Positions 6,149 to 6,607 of a DNA stretch of 6,607 nucleotides are shown here, in pieces. The notes below the pieces were generated by a model, which did not search any database, was not told the DNA's origin, and worked only from the letters and a program-made list of their open reading frames with translations. The stretch is from CAVOBC01 sp963693635. Lineage in GTDB: Bacteria; Pseudomonadota; Gammaproteobacteria; Pseudomonadales; Azotimanducaceae. The translations under genes and the position numbers were made by a program. Each line of letters begins with the position of its first letter. The first letter of the stretch is position 1. The stretch lies in NCBI GenBank assembly GCA_963693635.1, contig CAVOBC010000274.1, forward strand, positions 1 through 6,607. The letters run 5' to 3'.

Positions 6149-6178
6149 TTTTACCCAGCGCGCCGAGAGGTCTACCAT
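6149..6178 (+). promoter_or_regulatory. Possible promoter of the LLM oxidoreductase gene
   Basis: The 87-bp gap 6122-6208 contains TTTTAC (6149-6154) and TACCAT (6173-6178) separated by 18 bp, a loose sigma-70 fit ending 30 bp before ATG 6209. Both hexamers are weak. Nothing else recognisable lies in the gap, and no good terminator follows the ATPase gene, so read-through transcription is also possible. Confidence 0.25.
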
Positions 6179-6208
6179 AGCGCCCTACCAAATCGAACGG
6201 ACCACGAC

Positions 6209-6607
6209 ATGACTCAAGCACACTTCGGCGTCACCCTGCCCCAGATCAAACGGCCATGGGTCGCAGCCGCCGACGCCGCGAAGGGGTTCGAAAAAATGGG
6301 CTACCAGTCCCTGTGGGTTTGCGATCACCTGTACGGTCCGCAATCACCGCAGCTGCCTATTCTCGAAGCCTGGTCCATGATCGCGGCCGTTGCCGCCATC
6401 ACCGAAACCGTCGAGCTTGGTACGCTGGTTACCCCAGCGGGCATGCGCAACGCCGCGCAACTCGGCAAGCAGATCGCCTCGATTGACAACATCGCCGGCG
6501 GACGCGTGATCGCCGGCCTTGGTGGCGGCTGGATGCCGCGCGAGTTCACCGACTTCAGTGTGCCGTTCCTGTCCACCAAAGACCGACTGGAGCAACTGGC
6601 CGAGACC
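6209..6607 (+). CDS. LLM-class (luciferase-like) flavin/F420-dependent oxidoreductase, N-terminal part
   Basis: The first 133 residues of a bacterial-luciferase-like TIM-barrel oxidoreductase, which uses FMN or F420; the gene runs off the right edge, with about half of a usual 280-320-residue protein missing. Visible family features are the first barrel strand HFGVTLPQ (5-12), the second strand YQSLWVCDHLYGP (32-44), LEAWSMIAAVAAITETVELGTLV (52-74), then MRNAAQLGKQIASID (79-93) and the hallmark GGRVIAGLGGGWMPREF (97-113). ATG 6209 is the natural start because the first strand follows immediately; only a GGA about 8 nt upstream serves as ribosome-binding site. Cofactor and substrate cannot be decided from this fragment. 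Not linked by overlap to the ATPase, although both face right. Confidence 0.93.
   Translation, partial: MTQAHFGVTLPQIKRPWVAAADAAKGFEKMGYQSLWVCDHLYGPQSPQLPILEAWSMIAAVAAITETVELGTLVTPAGMRNAAQLGKQIASIDNIAGGRVIAGLGGGWMPREFTDFSVPFLSTKDRLEQLAET

Noticed and set aside
6122..6160. Terminator after the ATPase gene
   Set aside because: Only a 4-bp stem (GTCG-CAAT-CGAC) is present and the T-run is not adjacent, so it does not meet the pattern of an intrinsic terminator.

Overview
This is a GC-rich, densely coding bacterial window holding seven genes. A LexA-type box (CTG-N10-CAG) lies directly ahead of dinB. That box form is the one used by gamma- and beta-proteobacteria and differs from the alphaproteobacterial GTTC-N7-GTTC and Gram-positive forms, so a Gram-negative, probably gammaproteobacterial, host is the best guess. 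No gene here fixes the genus.

The left three quarters (about 1-4822) is a run of five genes, all on the minus strand. In transcription order they are: (1) a Asp-box (BNR) sialidase-like protein without a signal peptide (4822-3674); (2) a GNAT N-acetyltransferase that starts with a GTGA overlap on the sialidase stop (3677-3171); (3) a serine hydrolase of the beta-lactamase/NylB-like family (3106-2009); (4) a small alpha/beta-hydrolase-fold protein whose nucleophile serine is replaced by alanine (1838-1098, with a possible in-frame N-terminal extension to 2012); (5) dinB, DNA polymerase IV (1042 to beyond the left edge). The first four are tightly packed and look like one transcription unit of unknown purpose, perhaps processing of an imported sugar- or amide-containing small molecule. 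dinB has its own SOS-type operator and is probably transcribed separately.

Two gaps in the cluster carry short tandem repeats just upstream of the next gene's ribosome-binding site. One is a 15-bp unit repeated eight times plus a partial copy (1875-1999), in frame with the hydrolase. The other is an 11-bp unit in three copies at 13-14 bp spacing (3122-3159).

The right quarter is on the plus strand: a stand-alone RecF/SMC-like predicted ATPase of the COG4637 type (4943-6121), divergent from the sialidase across a 120-bp gap, then the first 133 codons of a luciferase-like (LLM-class) flavin/F420 oxidoreductase (6209 to the right edge). Nothing in the sequence ties these two to the minus-strand cluster. 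I see no RNA genes, transposases, CRISPR arrays or phage genes.
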